Shown here one piece after another: positions 27,059 to 36,068 of a stretch of DNA of 64,000 nt. The position numbers were made by a program, and so were the translations under genes. The DNA comes from SBAX01 sp964646605 (lineage in GTDB: Bacteria; Planctomycetota; Phycisphaerae; UBA1845), in contig CAZYEX010000119.1 of assembly GCA_964646605.1 (NCBI GenBank), positions 7,454 through 71,453 of the forward strand, given 5' to 3'. Position 1 is the first letter of the stretch. The number at the start of each line of letters is the position of its first letter. Below the pieces are notes generated by a model. That model saw only the letters and a list, made by a program, of their open reading frames with translations, searched no databases and was not told where the DNA came from.

Positions 27059-28819
27059 TTATGGATCAACGAGGATCCGAAGGCGTTCACCGGGGAGCAC
27101 AATACGGCGACCCAAGAAATAGAACTCCCCAGCCCGCCGATTCCAATTATCCACCGCCAGCAATTGTTCTCCGTTTTTTCCCACAAAACGTCGTACCTCG
27201 ACCCCGATGGGAACACCGTAAACTCCTGCCCGGTCAAGATACTGCGGTTCGCGCTGCCACCAGTTCACTCTGGTACGTTCATGGACAATGGCTGCGACCG
27301 CCTGATTCAACGTGTCCGGCGTTCGATCGCTCTCTGCCAATCGCATCGCGTCCAGCTTGGCACCCAACAAGAACGCCTGGCGCTCGGTCCAATACTCATG
27401 ACCTCGAGTGGGTCCCCAGAGGGTGTGGTCGCCATTGGATTCTCCCAAGAAGAAGATACGGTCGCGCAGCAGATAGCGTCCGAAGGCGGGGAAGCTTGCA
27501 CAAGATAGTCCGCCTCCTAAGTCGGAGGGAGTCTGCCGGGGATTCGTCTCACAAGAGGCGCCGCCCCACAGGCATCCGCTGATGAGATACGCAGCCGGGT
27601 ATACATCGACGGGCATCTCAATGACCACGCCGGGCGGAAAAGTCAACCCAAACAATCGTGCGACGCTGAGGGGCTCACCAAAATATTCGGCCCCGAGAAC
27701 GTCGATGTAGTGAGCATTGACGCCGAGATCATTGACGTTGTATCGAACCCAATCTGCCAGAAAGCGACGATTCTGCACGCTCGACGCCGTAAGTTCGGTA
27801 AGCGGACCATACGGAGAACGGGGGCGTGTGTAGAAACCGAAGTGTCCTTCACCCTTTACGCGCGGCAGAAGGCTCTGAAAAAGCGACCGATAGCGAGGGT
27901 GGATGTTCGATTGGGCGAGGCAACAGCCGGTCTCCTTGCCGGGTGAGGGAAACACGTCGCTCATCTGTCCCCACATTTGGATCCAGGGAAACCACCGCTT
28001 GAACCGCTCCCAATTGTCGGCCACGCGCTGTAGCTCGTGATCCTGGAAGTTTTGGAGCTGGACGTTCTGCCAACCGTGGATCTCCCGCAACCACTCGGGG
28101 TACTCGACGGGAGCGAGTCCCTCGAACTGCATATTGGTGGTAAGGAACCGGCGGTAGGCATCGAGGGCTCGGTGCCAAGGGTAGTCACCCAGGGATTGGC
28201 TCCCCTCGAAATGACCGATGAGCGCCGACACGACTCGTTGCCCATGGGGCCCGAGGAAATCGTCATAGCGCAGACCGAGCCGGTTCTTGGCGTAGGCGAC
28301 AAAAACTTTCACCGGCGGCCAGTTCGCGGCGGCGACGATCCGTCCTTGGGTCGCGTCGGCGATTACAGCCAGCGGCGCAAAACAGGGCCCGGGATAGATT
28401 CGACCCTCCCACTTGGCCGGGGCTTGAGCGTCGGCTTTCCGCGCCTGTCCCATCCAATGCGGAAAGTAGAGGATGTCGTCATCGGCGTGCCTACCGAGTG
28501 GCGCCGGATCGGCCTCCCACGGGAACCACAGCTCTCGAATCCCGTCCTCGTGGGTCTGAACCGCCAACTGCCAATACCCGTCCCCCAAGTCGGTGACCCT
28601 GGCCGTGAAGCGTCGATCCGCCGCCGCCTCACGGTACACCGCGAACTCTCCGCCATGGAACGTGACCGCAAACGCGGGCTGGGTATTCGCAGGAACTTGT
28701 CCGGCCGATACAGCGGTGTTCGTAGGCGCAAGCGCGGATAGAAAGGCGACGGGAAGCCCGAGGCCCAACCTGGGACGTCGGGAGTTCCGATTCTGAATCG
28801 CAGGAGGCGGTCGACCCAT
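27059..28819 (-). CDS. Secreted glycoside-hydrolase-like protein of a polysaccharide locus
   Basis: 586 residues from ATG 28819, chosen because it gives a signal peptide (basic GRPPPAIQNRNSRRPRLGLG, then PVAFLSALAPTNTAVSAG); the frame extends 50 codons further upstream with non-secretory sequence. A beta-rich N-terminal part with 'LGDGYWQLAVQTHEDGIRELWFPWE' is followed by a probable TIM-barrel with many aromatic and acidic residues ('PWIQMWGQMSD', 'GVNAHYIDVLGAEYFGEP', 'DRIFFLGESNGDHTLWG'). This resembles the uncharacterised DUF6259-type putative glycosidases as I remember them, but I cannot name a catalytic pair. As first gene of the minus-strand series it may trim or remodel the polysaccharide at the cell surface. 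Confidence 0.65.
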   Translation of the reverse strand: MGRPPPAIQNRNSRRPRLGLGLPVAFLSALAPTNTAVSAGQVPANTQPAFAVTFHGGEFAVYREAAADRRFTARVTDLGDGYWQLAVQTHEDGIRELWFPWEADPAPLGRHADDDILYFPHWMGQARKADAQAPAKWEGRIYPGPCFAPLAVIADATQGRIVAAANWPPVKVFVAYAKNRLGLRYDDFLGPHGQRVVSALIGHFEGSQSLGDYPWHRALDAYRRFLTTNMQFEGLAPVEYPEWLREIHGWQNVQLQNFQDHELQRVADNWERFKRWFPWIQMWGQMSDVFPSPGKETGCCLAQSNIHPRYRSLFQSLLPRVKGEGHFGFYTRPRSPYGPLTELTASSVQNRRFLADWVRYNVNDLGVNAHYIDVLGAEYFGEPLSVARLFGLTFPPGVVIEMPVDVYPAAYLISGCLWGGASCETNPRQTPSDLGGGLSCASFPAFGRYLLRDRIFFLGESNGDHTLWGPTRGHEYWTERQAFLLGAKLDAMRLAESDRTPDTLNQAVAAIVHERTRVNWWQREPQYLDRAGVYGVPIGVEVRRFVGKNGEQLLAVDNWNRRAGEFYFLGRRIVLPGERLRILVDP

Positions 28820-29256
28820 GGAACGCACCCTTACTTCTGCGCCCGCGCTGGCTCCGCGGACCTTCCAGACAATAACGAAATACAACCACACTGCAATCGC
28901 ACGGCGTGCATCGTTCGATCGCCCAGACCCGAATCCTATCCGTTCCCTATTATCGGCTGCGCAGGGCATGGAGCGGTTCGGACAGCGCTCGACTGTTTCG
29001 CCCTAAGCTTTTCCGATTCCGGCTTGGGTTTCGCAGCCCCACGAGGTACATTGCGAGATAGCCGGACTCGGATTCTACATCGGTCGGGGGAGGCTCAGGG
29101 GCGGGGGACACGGGGTCGTTGCTCAGCATGCGCCCGTTGGGCGGGCCGAGGGAACCCGTAGGTTTGGCTGCGGGAGGTGCGAGGGAGCGCAGCGGACGGA
29201 ATCCCAGCCGCACGAGTGGGCCGGCGGGCGTTCCGGCCGCGTAACGAGGCGTAGTC
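28820..29256. other. 437-bp divergent intergenic region
   Basis: Lies between the first gene of the minus-strand polysaccharide series and the plus-strand subtilisin gene. No convincing gene is seen; proline-rich and arginine-rich open frames here are shadows. It holds one candidate minus-strand promoter (28869-28896). A TATTAT on plus at about 28950 has no matching -35 box. Confidence 0.6.
28869..28896 (-). promoter_or_regulatory. Candidate promoter of the polysaccharide series
   Basis: On the minus strand TTGCAG (28896-28891), a 16-bp spacer and TATTGT (28874-28869) give a modest sigma-70-like match (3/6 and 4/6) ending about 50 nt before the ATG at 28819. Box matching only; a second start inside the series cannot be excluded. 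Confidence 0.3.
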
Positions 29257-32200
29257 ATGGGGGGAAGAAGGAACCTCACCCAAGTTGGGCGGGCCGTACG
29301 CGCCATCGGCGGCGCGCGCTTCGGGGCAACTCCCCTCCTCTTCGCGACCTGTTGTGCATTTGTGGCGGTTGGTGCGGTCCCGCGTTTGAACGCAACCGCG
29401 CCGCAAGCCGTCGGTGGGGTCCCGGCGCCTGACCACACTTGGTTCTACTATTTCTTCGACCAGCGTCGGCCGCTTTCGCTCGACGCTGGGCACATCGCGG
29501 TTCGTTGGGCGGCGACGACCGACAACGATTCGTTTGGGGCATCGAGCCTGGCACCGTTCGCCGCCCGTGTCGATGAGATCGAACCGCTGCCGATGCATGG
29601 CTGGGCGCGAGTCACGGTGGCGACCGACCCCGGCGACCCGGAGGCCATCGAAAAACTCGTTGCCGAATTCGCCATTTCCCCGGGCGTCGATTTTGCGTCG
29701 CCGTTGTTCATGACCGAAAGCGGCGACACCGTCGTCATCACCCCCGTTCTGCTGGTTGGGTTTCATGGTTGGGTGAGCTCGGAGGTCGCAATCAAGGTTC
29801 TGGACACTCAGCAAGCCGGGGACCTCCTTGACTCGTCCTGGTCGAACATGCCCGGTGTATTTCGGTTGCAGCACAACTCGCGTAACGGATTCGACGTGCT
29901 TCGCGCCGCCAATCAGCTCGCCGAACGCCCCGAGGTCCGCTTTGCCGAGTCGGATGTAATCTTCTCGGGGACGGGAAGTCTGGTTCCCAACGACCCGTAC
30001 TTTCCGTTATCGTGGGAGTTCCGCAACGTCGGACAAGAGGGCGGAATGCCGGACGCCGACATGGACGCCGTCGAAGCGTGGGACGTAACCACCGGCGCCG
30101 CGAACGTGATCGTGGCCGTCCTGGACACCGGTGTCGAACAGACCCACGCCGATTTGAACTTGATTCCCGGGGTGGACACGACCGACGAGGGTCCGGGAAG
30201 CGGCGGCCCGGTGAATCCCTTTGACAACCACGGCACGTCCGTCGCGGGCTGCATTTCCGGGATCATCAACAACGGGATCGGCACGACGGGCATCGCTCCG
30301 GACTGCAAGGTCGCGTCGGCACGGACCTTCATCGGTGTCGACGACGAGGGGCGCTGGATGTCCCAACCCTCGTGGACGGTCGACGCCTTGGATTGGGCCG
30401 AGTCCATCGGGATCCGCATCACCAACAATAGCAACGCCTATGGGTTCACCTCTAGCGCCATCGCCCAAAAATATGCCCAAACCCGCGACAACGGCATGAT
30501 TCACTTCGCCAGCGCCCACAACGACTCCGCGTCGCTGCTCACCTACCCTGCGATCCTGCCGACGGTCCAAGCCCTTGCGGCCATGAATCGGTTCGGGGAG
30601 CGTTCCAAGTTCAGCAACTACGGTCCCGGCCTGGATTTCATGGCCCCGGGTGAGGAAATTCTCACCACCGATCGCACCGGCACCACGGGATGGGTGATCG
30701 GAGACTGGGTGATCGCCTCGGGAACGTCCTTCGCATCTCCGCTGACGGGCGGCGTAGCGGCCCTGGTTCTCACGCGAAATCCGGGGCTACGGGCGTCGAC
30801 CGTCGAGCAAATCCTTCGTGACAGTTGTGTCGACCTGGGAGCGCCGGGGTATGACACCGAGTTCGGGTGGGGGGTGGTCAACGCCCGCAACGCCGTGGAC
30901 CTCGCGGCTGACAACGTGCCCGGGGCGTGTTGTGTTTCCGGCTTTTGCTTGGGAGAGATGACGGCCCTGGGTTGCGACTCCTTCGGGGCCGGCAAACCCG
31001 GACAACGATGGTTCGCCCTGCGCTCGTGCGGCGACGTGGAATGCCCGCCCGCCCACACGCAATGCGATCGCGCCCTCGAGATGCACGTCAACAGTTCGGT
31101 GACTTTTGACAACGGGGCGCTTACGAGCCTTCCTGACCCGCACTATACCTGCGGCATCGAGCAATTCCACGACGGCGCCCTGTGGTACAAGTTCACGGCG
31201 AGCGGTACGACCGCCCGGGTTCACACCTGCAAGAGCGCGGCCCGGGATTCGACCCTCGCGGTGTACGATTCTTGTGGGGCCAAAGTCGAACTGGCCTGCG
31301 GCGAGGACGACGGTGCTTGTCCGGGCGCGCCCTATCTTAGCGACCGGTGTCTCCAGGGACTCACCCCCGGGGCGGAGTATTACGTCCAGGTCGCGGCGTG
31401 GTCTTCGGGGGACCGCGGGCTGTACACGTTGGAAGTGCAGTCTCCGTGTCCGCCGCCCTCACCCGTCGCGGAGCCTGCCACGAGCCCTCGAAACCGCACG
31501 TTGGCCCTTACAGTGCCCCCTTTCTCCACGGCCACCGGTGAGGCCAAAGGGGAAAGCGCCTTGCGCGTCAGGCTTGTGGACCTGCAGAACCCCATGCCGC
31601 CCAATGCTCTGCAATTCCCGCCGCCGGACTTTTCCGCGTTCGAGGCCGGGGTGACATGCAATGACCCTTCCGCATGTGTCCGATGGGTAGGCCGGCCTCT
31701 TGAATACCTCGACCGGTCGGGCAACCAGAACGGGGTGCCGTTCCGCGCCGCTCGCCTGCAATGCACGCCGCACTACCACAACTGGTCTGACGAGGGCGTC
31801 TTCCACATCGTCGGCGCGGAGATCATGCCCAGCTCGACCTACGATGTCCAGAATGCCTCTACGGAGTGCATCGGCTCGGAGATCAACTGCCCGGTGGTTT
31901 CCAGTCCTTTGCGTATGACCACGGGACGGTTTGGCGACGTGGCGGTTCCTCTCAATCCGCCCAGCAATTCCGTTCAGCCGGACGGTCTGGACATCACGGC
32001 CATGGTGAACAAGTTTAAGGGTCTGCCGGGTGCATCGCCGAAAACGGCCACACAGCTCCAACCCAACGCGCCGGACCCCACGGCCGCCATCGACGCCCTG
32101 GACATCGTCGCCTGTCTCGATGCTTTCAAGGGGTTCGCCTATCCCTTCAGCGGCCCGTGCCCCTGCCCATCGTTGGTCACCTGCGACGCCACCCCCTGTA

Positions 32201-32358
32201 ATTCTGCATCCCAATGTCCCGGTGGGACCTGCGTCCACGCCTGCACCGGCGGTGAACGCGATGGAAACCCTTGCATGGACGCTTCGCACTGTCCCGGTGG
32301 GGCCTGCGGACCGGGTTTTTGTCGAGACAGCTGTGCGCGGTGCTCGCCCCCCGAATAA
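29257..32358 (+). CDS. Secreted subtilisin-like (S8) serine protease with pre-peptidase-like domain and GFCRDxCxRCSP C-terminal module
   Basis: 1,033 residues. ATG preceded by GAGG at 7 nt; N-terminal signal region 'FGATPLLFATCCAFVAVGAV'. Catalytic triad of family S8: Asp290 in AVLDTGVEQTHADL, His325 in DNHGTSVAG, Ser491 in ASGTSFASPLTGGVAAL. About 220 residues before the catalytic domain may act as a propeptide. After it comes a Cys-rich linker (CCVSGFCLGEM), then a PPC-like beta domain (about 590-735: 'GALWYKFTASGTTARVHTC...DSTLAVYDSCG...L.PG..YYVQVAAWS'). The final 290 residues (from about 31480) are the C-terminal module shared with the giants at 8393 and 41700, ending GFCRDSCARCSP. Probably an extracellular or surface-held protease; substrate unknown, though neighbouring giant proteins are possible targets. 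Confidence 0.9.
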   Translation: MGGRRNLTQVGRAVRAIGGARFGATPLLFATCCAFVAVGAVPRLNATAPQAVGGVPAPDHTWFYYFFDQRRPLSLDAGHIAVRWAATTDNDSFGASSLAPFAARVDEIEPLPMHGWARVTVATDPGDPEAIEKLVAEFAISPGVDFASPLFMTESGDTVVITPVLLVGFHGWVSSEVAIKVLDTQQAGDLLDSSWSNMPGVFRLQHNSRNGFDVLRAANQLAERPEVRFAESDVIFSGTGSLVPNDPYFPLSWEFRNVGQEGGMPDADMDAVEAWDVTTGAANVIVAVLDTGVEQTHADLNLIPGVDTTDEGPGSGGPVNPFDNHGTSVAGCISGIINNGIGTTGIAPDCKVASARTFIGVDDEGRWMSQPSWTVDALDWAESIGIRITNNSNAYGFTSSAIAQKYAQTRDNGMIHFASAHNDSASLLTYPAILPTVQALAAMNRFGERSKFSNYGPGLDFMAPGEEILTTDRTGTTGWVIGDWVIASGTSFASPLTGGVAALVLTRNPGLRASTVEQILRDSCVDLGAPGYDTEFGWGVVNARNAVDLAADNVPGACCVSGFCLGEMTALGCDSFGAGKPGQRWFALRSCGDVECPPAHTQCDRALEMHVNSSVTFDNGALTSLPDPHYTCGIEQFHDGALWYKFTASGTTARVHTCKSAARDSTLAVYDSCGAKVELACGEDDGACPGAPYLSDRCLQGLTPGAEYYVQVAAWSSGDRGLYTLEVQSPCPPPSPVAEPATSPRNRTLALTVPPFSTATGEAKGESALRVRLVDLQNPMPPNALQFPPPDFSAFEAGVTCNDPSACVRWVGRPLEYLDRSGNQNGVPFRAARLQCTPHYHNWSDEGVFHIVGAEIMPSSTYDVQNASTECIGSEINCPVVSSPLRMTTGRFGDVAVPLNPPSNSVQPDGLDITAMVNKFKGLPGASPKTATQLQPNAPDPTAAIDALDIVACLDAFKGFAYPFSGPCPCPSLVTCDATPCNSASQCPGGTCVHACTGGERDGNPCMDASHCPGGACGPGFCRDSCARCSPPE

Positions 32359-32380
32359 CGAAAAATCGGCGGGGGCGTCC

Positions 32381-33634
32381 CTACGGTGCGACGGACTGAC
32401 CCTCGGTGACTTTGTCGAGCCCCTCGACGACGATGGATTCGCCCGCCGCCAATCCGCTCAGTACTTCGACCTGATCGCCCTGCCTTCGACCCAGCGTCAC
32501 CGCGCACCTCTGCAATCGGCCGTTGACGGCGCGATACACCGTCCCGCTTGACGATGAGGGATGCATCCGGCACGCGGAAACGGGAATCCATAGGGATCTC
32601 GACTCCGCCTTCGACGGTTCGGTCGGCGGGCGCTCGGAGAAGAAGGCCACTTGGGCGGACCCTTCCACGCGCAGAAAATCGTCGGGCTTTTCGATGCGCA
32701 CTTTGACCTGCACCGTCGCCTTGGAGTAGTTCGCCCCTGGATCGAGCCACATCACGAACCCTTCGTAGCGTCGATCCTTGTAGGCGTCCGGCGTGACTTC
32801 GCAGGGCATGTCCTTTCGGATGCGGACGATATCCAGTTCGCTGATGTCCACTTCGACGCGGAGCTTGGTCATGTCGGCGATGATCGCGAACTGAGCGTTG
32901 GCCATGGCCCCTCGCCCGCCCTCCGCAGCCACAAAGTCGCCGACCTCGACGTTGCGGGTAAGCACGACACCCGCGATCGGCGCGGTCACCTCGCAGTCAT
33001 TGAGTGCCTTTTGGGTGAAGTCGAGCGTGGCACGCTCGGCCGAAACCTGGGCTTGGGCCTCTTCCAAGGCACGCTTAGCGTCAGCGAATTCAATGTCCGG
33101 AGCGCTGTCATTGGCCATGAGACGCGATATGCGCTCGAAGTTGATTTTTTGGAACTCCAGATTCGCCGCGGAACGTTCCAATCTCGCCGCGGTTTCATCC
33201 CGTCGCGCTCGGTAGAGCACGTCCTCGACACGGGCGAGCACCTGCCCCTTCTGCACACGATCACCTTGCTCGAAGGAAAGGGAGACGATCTGACCGGACA
33301 CCTTCGTCGCAACTGCAACGCGGTGATCAGAGACGATTTTTCCCGTCGCCGTCAGAACGGGCTGGGTTCTCGGCTCGGGACCGGCGCTGACCGCCATGAG
33401 CCGCACCGGCGACGCTTGGGCGCTTGGGCCCCCTGCGGCGCCGAGCTTTTCCCCGAGCTCGGGTCGCACAAATCGCGACGCTCCCCACACGCCTCCCACG
33501 ACGACCAGAGCCAGGGCGAACCCCTTCCATAGCGACCCGCCCGCGCGGTCCGCTTCAGGCCGCTGGTCCTTGGGAATCGCCAGGCTGCGAAGTCGGGCTT
33601 GAACGTCGCCGGTCGTCGCCATGCTCACGATCAT
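32381..33634 (-). CDS. HlyD/MacA-like periplasmic adaptor subunit
   Basis: 417 residues (ATG 33634, or ATG 33622 which drops four residues; neither has a clear ribosome binding site, and the upstream stop is only 10 nt away, so coupling is likely). An N-terminal membrane anchor (FALALVVVGGVWGASRF) precedes the lipoyl-like half motif 'VATKVSGQIVSLSFEQGDRVQKGQVLARV', a long helical hairpin (about 130-210, 'ERSAANLEFQKINFERISRLM'), a second half-lipoyl segment 'APIAGVVLTRNVEVGDFV', and a beta-barrel with 'L.VEVDISELDIVRIRKDMP'. Membrane-fusion proteins of this type connect inner-membrane MacB-like ABC permeases to an outer-membrane channel. It is the last gene of a four-gene operon with three permeases. 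Confidence 0.85.
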   Translation of the reverse strand: MIVSMATTGDVQARLRSLAIPKDQRPEADRAGGSLWKGFALALVVVGGVWGASRFVRPELGEKLGAAGGPSAQASPVRLMAVSAGPEPRTQPVLTATGKIVSDHRVAVATKVSGQIVSLSFEQGDRVQKGQVLARVEDVLYRARRDETAARLERSAANLEFQKINFERISRLMANDSAPDIEFADAKRALEEAQAQVSAERATLDFTQKALNDCEVTAPIAGVVLTRNVEVGDFVAAEGGRGAMANAQFAIIADMTKLRVEVDISELDIVRIRKDMPCEVTPDAYKDRRYEGFVMWLDPGANYSKATVQVKVRIEKPDDFLRVEGSAQVAFFSERPPTEPSKAESRSLWIPVSACRMHPSSSSGTVYRAVNGRLQRCAVTLGRRQGDQVEVLSGLAAGESIVVEGLDKVTEGQSVAP

Positions 33635-33643
33635 AGCGTCCCG

Positions 33644-34816
33644 TCAGGCCTTTCGCAGGGCCTCGATGATCCGCGTTCGTGAGGCGCGAATGGCAGGGGC
33701 CAAAGCCCCGCTAATCCCCACCAGCATGGCCAGCCCCAGCGCCCAAAGCGCAATCTCCGGCGTGATGCGGAGCTCGAAGGCAAAAACCGTCCACGTCGCG
33801 TCCGATATGTAGTCCTGCCGCGATCCGTTCAAGGCCAAGCTCGCGAGGAGCCCAACAACGCACGCCGCGCCGCAAACCAATGCCGATTCCACCAGAAAGG
33901 ACAACACGATCGCTTCCTTGGTGAAACCGATCGTCCTCAACATGGCGATCTCGCGGCGGCGACCGTCCACCGCGGCGAACATGGTGTTCGCGACCGCGAA
34001 CGCGGCGCCGACGCCCATGATCCCCACCAAGACGACCGCAAGCAGGACGATCTCCCGCGTCTTGGAAGAAAGGTCCTTGTAGTAGTCCGGTTCGCGCTTG
34101 GCTTCCAACTCGACCGCCGGACCCTTGATGTATTCGATCGCCGCATCAGGCGAGGCCCCGTCCGCCAGGCGAAGGGCGACGCTGGAACTGAAGTACCGTG
34201 AATAGGCATCCATCATCATGGTGCGCGAGGCCCAGATCTCGCTTTCCAACGCCCCGCCGGCGGCCTCGAAAACACCGACCACGGTGAAGCTGCGGTTGGT
34301 CAATCGACCCAGCGGCAACACGCCGCCGACCTCCAGATCGGCGTAACGCTCCTTAGCCGCCTTTCCGACGATCACCTCCATCGCCCCGGGACGGAACATC
34401 CGACCTTCCACCAAGCGCAACTCGGAGTGTACCTGGAGGGCGATCTCATCGACTCCGCGTACGGCGACGTTGGCCGGGGTCGTGCCGGGCCCGCGGCGAT
34501 TCACCGTCGTCTGAATGCACAGTTCGGGACTGACCAACAAGTCGCCGGACGCATCGCGGGCGACGCCCGGAGTCTGAACCAGTTTGCCGATTTCCTCGGG
34601 CATCAGCAGGCTCGTGCTCTCCGCCGTCGCTCCGGGTTTGAGGACCAGGATGTTCTGTTGTGACCCGGTCGCCGAAAGTGAAGCGCCCACCCCCGCGGCG
34701 AACGAGAGCAGCACGCACAGCACAAGGACGACGACCGCGACGACCACGAACGTCAGCGTCGTGCTCAATCGCCGACGCATCAGGTTCCGTCGGTTGTAAT
34801 AAAGCGGCAGGGGCAT
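33644..34816 (-). CDS. MacB/FtsX-type ABC transporter permease (third of three)
   Basis: 390 residues. Topology: one N-terminal membrane helix (LTFVVVAVVVLVLCVLLSFAAG), a large periplasmic core domain, then three C-terminal helices (e.g. 'VLLAVVLVGIMGVGAAFAVANTMFAAVDGRRREIAMLRTIGF', the FtsX/MacB signature). The cytoplasmic 'R.REIAMLRTIGFT' segment is the coupling loop to an ABC ATPase. It resembles the permease encoded at 36069-37253 (shared 'ILVLK.GAT.E..S', 'ARD......ISPE....'), so the two look like duplicates. 15 nt separate it from the permease gene upstream and 9 nt from the adaptor gene downstream. No ATPase domain is fused. Confidence 0.88.
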   Translation of the reverse strand: MPLPLYYNRRNLMRRRLSTTLTFVVVAVVVLVLCVLLSFAAGVGASLSATGSQQNILVLKPGATAESTSLLMPEEIGKLVQTPGVARDASGDLLVSPELCIQTTVNRRGPGTTPANVAVRGVDEIALQVHSELRLVEGRMFRPGAMEVIVGKAAKERYADLEVGGVLPLGRLTNRSFTVVGVFEAAGGALESEIWASRTMMMDAYSRYFSSSVALRLADGASPDAAIEYIKGPAVELEAKREPDYYKDLSSKTREIVLLAVVLVGIMGVGAAFAVANTMFAAVDGRRREIAMLRTIGFTKEAIVLSFLVESALVCGAACVVGLLASLALNGSRQDYISDATWTVFAFELRITPEIALWALGLAMLVGISGALAPAIRASRTRIIEALRKA

Positions 34817-34831
34817 GGGCGACGGACCAGA

Positions 34832-36022
34832 TTACTCCAAATTCCGAATGGAAGAAATGACGTTCATCCGCACGGCATTCCACGACGGCCACGCCGCCGC
34901 CAGAACCCCCACGATCACCGCAATCACCAACGACTTCAGACATACGGACAGCGGGACGTCCAGGTGTTGAATCAACGGGACGGTATAGTCCTTCAGCGGC
35001 GTGTAGGTAAAGGCAATAAACGGCGCCGCCGCTCCGATCACCCCGCCGATGGCCGAGAGCAGGAGACTTTCCGTCTGAATGAGCGCGAAGACCGTCGATC
35101 CCCCGAACCCCAGGGACTTGAGGACGGCCACTTCATTAGTGCGATCGCGGATGTTCATGCTCATGGTGTTCGCCGCGGCCATGACTGCCACGAAAACCGT
35201 CACGATCGAGAGAATGGTCAGGTTCCGCGGCAGATTGAACATCTGATTGATGAAGTCGCTCATGAAGGTCTTTTCGTCCTGCGTTTTGGTCTGGTCGGGG
35301 GAGTTCTTGAACAGATCGTCGATCGCCGCGCGGAAGTAATTGAGGTCCTCGCGGGTCGCACATTTCACGAAAAAGAAGCTCACCCATCCGTCGGGATTCC
35401 AACCTTGCGGAACGTTGGGAATCCGTAACTCCTCCTCGATGTAATCCAGTCGGCAGAAGTTCGTCACCGGGTCTTTGTTGGGATGGGCGGCCGTGCAGAT
35501 GACGTGGAACTCCAACGGCTTGTACGGCGGGATCGAGGGGTTGATCACGATCCGATCGCCCACTTTCCAGCCGAACTCGCCCGCGATCGACGACCCGATC
35601 AGAATGGCCTGCCGATCTCGCTTCCACAGCTCGATCTCGTCGGGCGTCAACCGTTGATCGGGGAAGGTTTGGGCGAAGGTATCGACGTCGGCGGCCAGGG
35701 TGGACAACGGGCGCGGGTCGTTTCCGACTTTGCCCCCGATCCAACGCGTCCCGCATACCGAAAGCAGACGCGTGCGGGTCGGATCGAGCGATTCCATCTT
35801 TGCCCTATATCCCCCGGGGAGCTGGTTGATGATCGACCCGCGGTGTACCACGGCGAGTCGAAGTTGTTGGGCGGAGTTTTCGAGGAACATTTCCAGTCCG
35901 TCGACCACCGAGGTGGAGAGTACATAAATGGTGATGGGCAGGGCCACGGCCGCACAGGTGAGTCCCGAGCGCAGCAGATTGCGCGTCAGATTGCGATAGA
36001 GATAAACGACTCGCAGGTTCAT
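34832..36022 (-). CDS. MacB/FtsX-type ABC transporter permease (second of three)
   Basis: 396 residues with the same layout as its neighbours: an N-terminal helix (GLTCAAVALPITIYVLSTSVV), a periplasmic domain with 'PDEIELWKRDRQAILIGSSIAGEFGWKVGDRIVI' as in MacB core domains, and three C-terminal helices starting 'LTILSIVTVFVAVMAAANTMSMNIRDRTNEVAVLKSLGF'. It is more divergent than the first and third permeases, so a heteromeric or multi-permease complex is conceivable. It lies 46 nt downstream of the first permease gene. Substrate unknown: lipoproteins, lipids, peptides or antibiotics are all exported by this family. Confidence 0.88.
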   Translation of the reverse strand: MNLRVVYLYRNLTRNLLRSGLTCAAVALPITIYVLSTSVVDGLEMFLENSAQQLRLAVVHRGSIINQLPGGYRAKMESLDPTRTRLLSVCGTRWIGGKVGNDPRPLSTLAADVDTFAQTFPDQRLTPDEIELWKRDRQAILIGSSIAGEFGWKVGDRIVINPSIPPYKPLEFHVICTAAHPNKDPVTNFCRLDYIEEELRIPNVPQGWNPDGWVSFFFVKCATREDLNYFRAAIDDLFKNSPDQTKTQDEKTFMSDFINQMFNLPRNLTILSIVTVFVAVMAAANTMSMNIRDRTNEVAVLKSLGFGGSTVFALIQTESLLLSAIGGVIGAAAPFIAFTYTPLKDYTVPLIQHLDVPLSVCLKSLVIAVIVGVLAAAWPSWNAVRMNVISSIRNLE

Positions 36023-36068
36023 GGTCTGACCACAAGCGGGGGGAGCGGCGCGGATCGCCTCGGCAGGG

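Noticed and set aside
28950..29874. Proline- and arginine-rich minus-strand open frames near the subtilisin start
   Set aside because: Overlap the signal peptide and propeptide of the protease; no ribosome binding site or domain.
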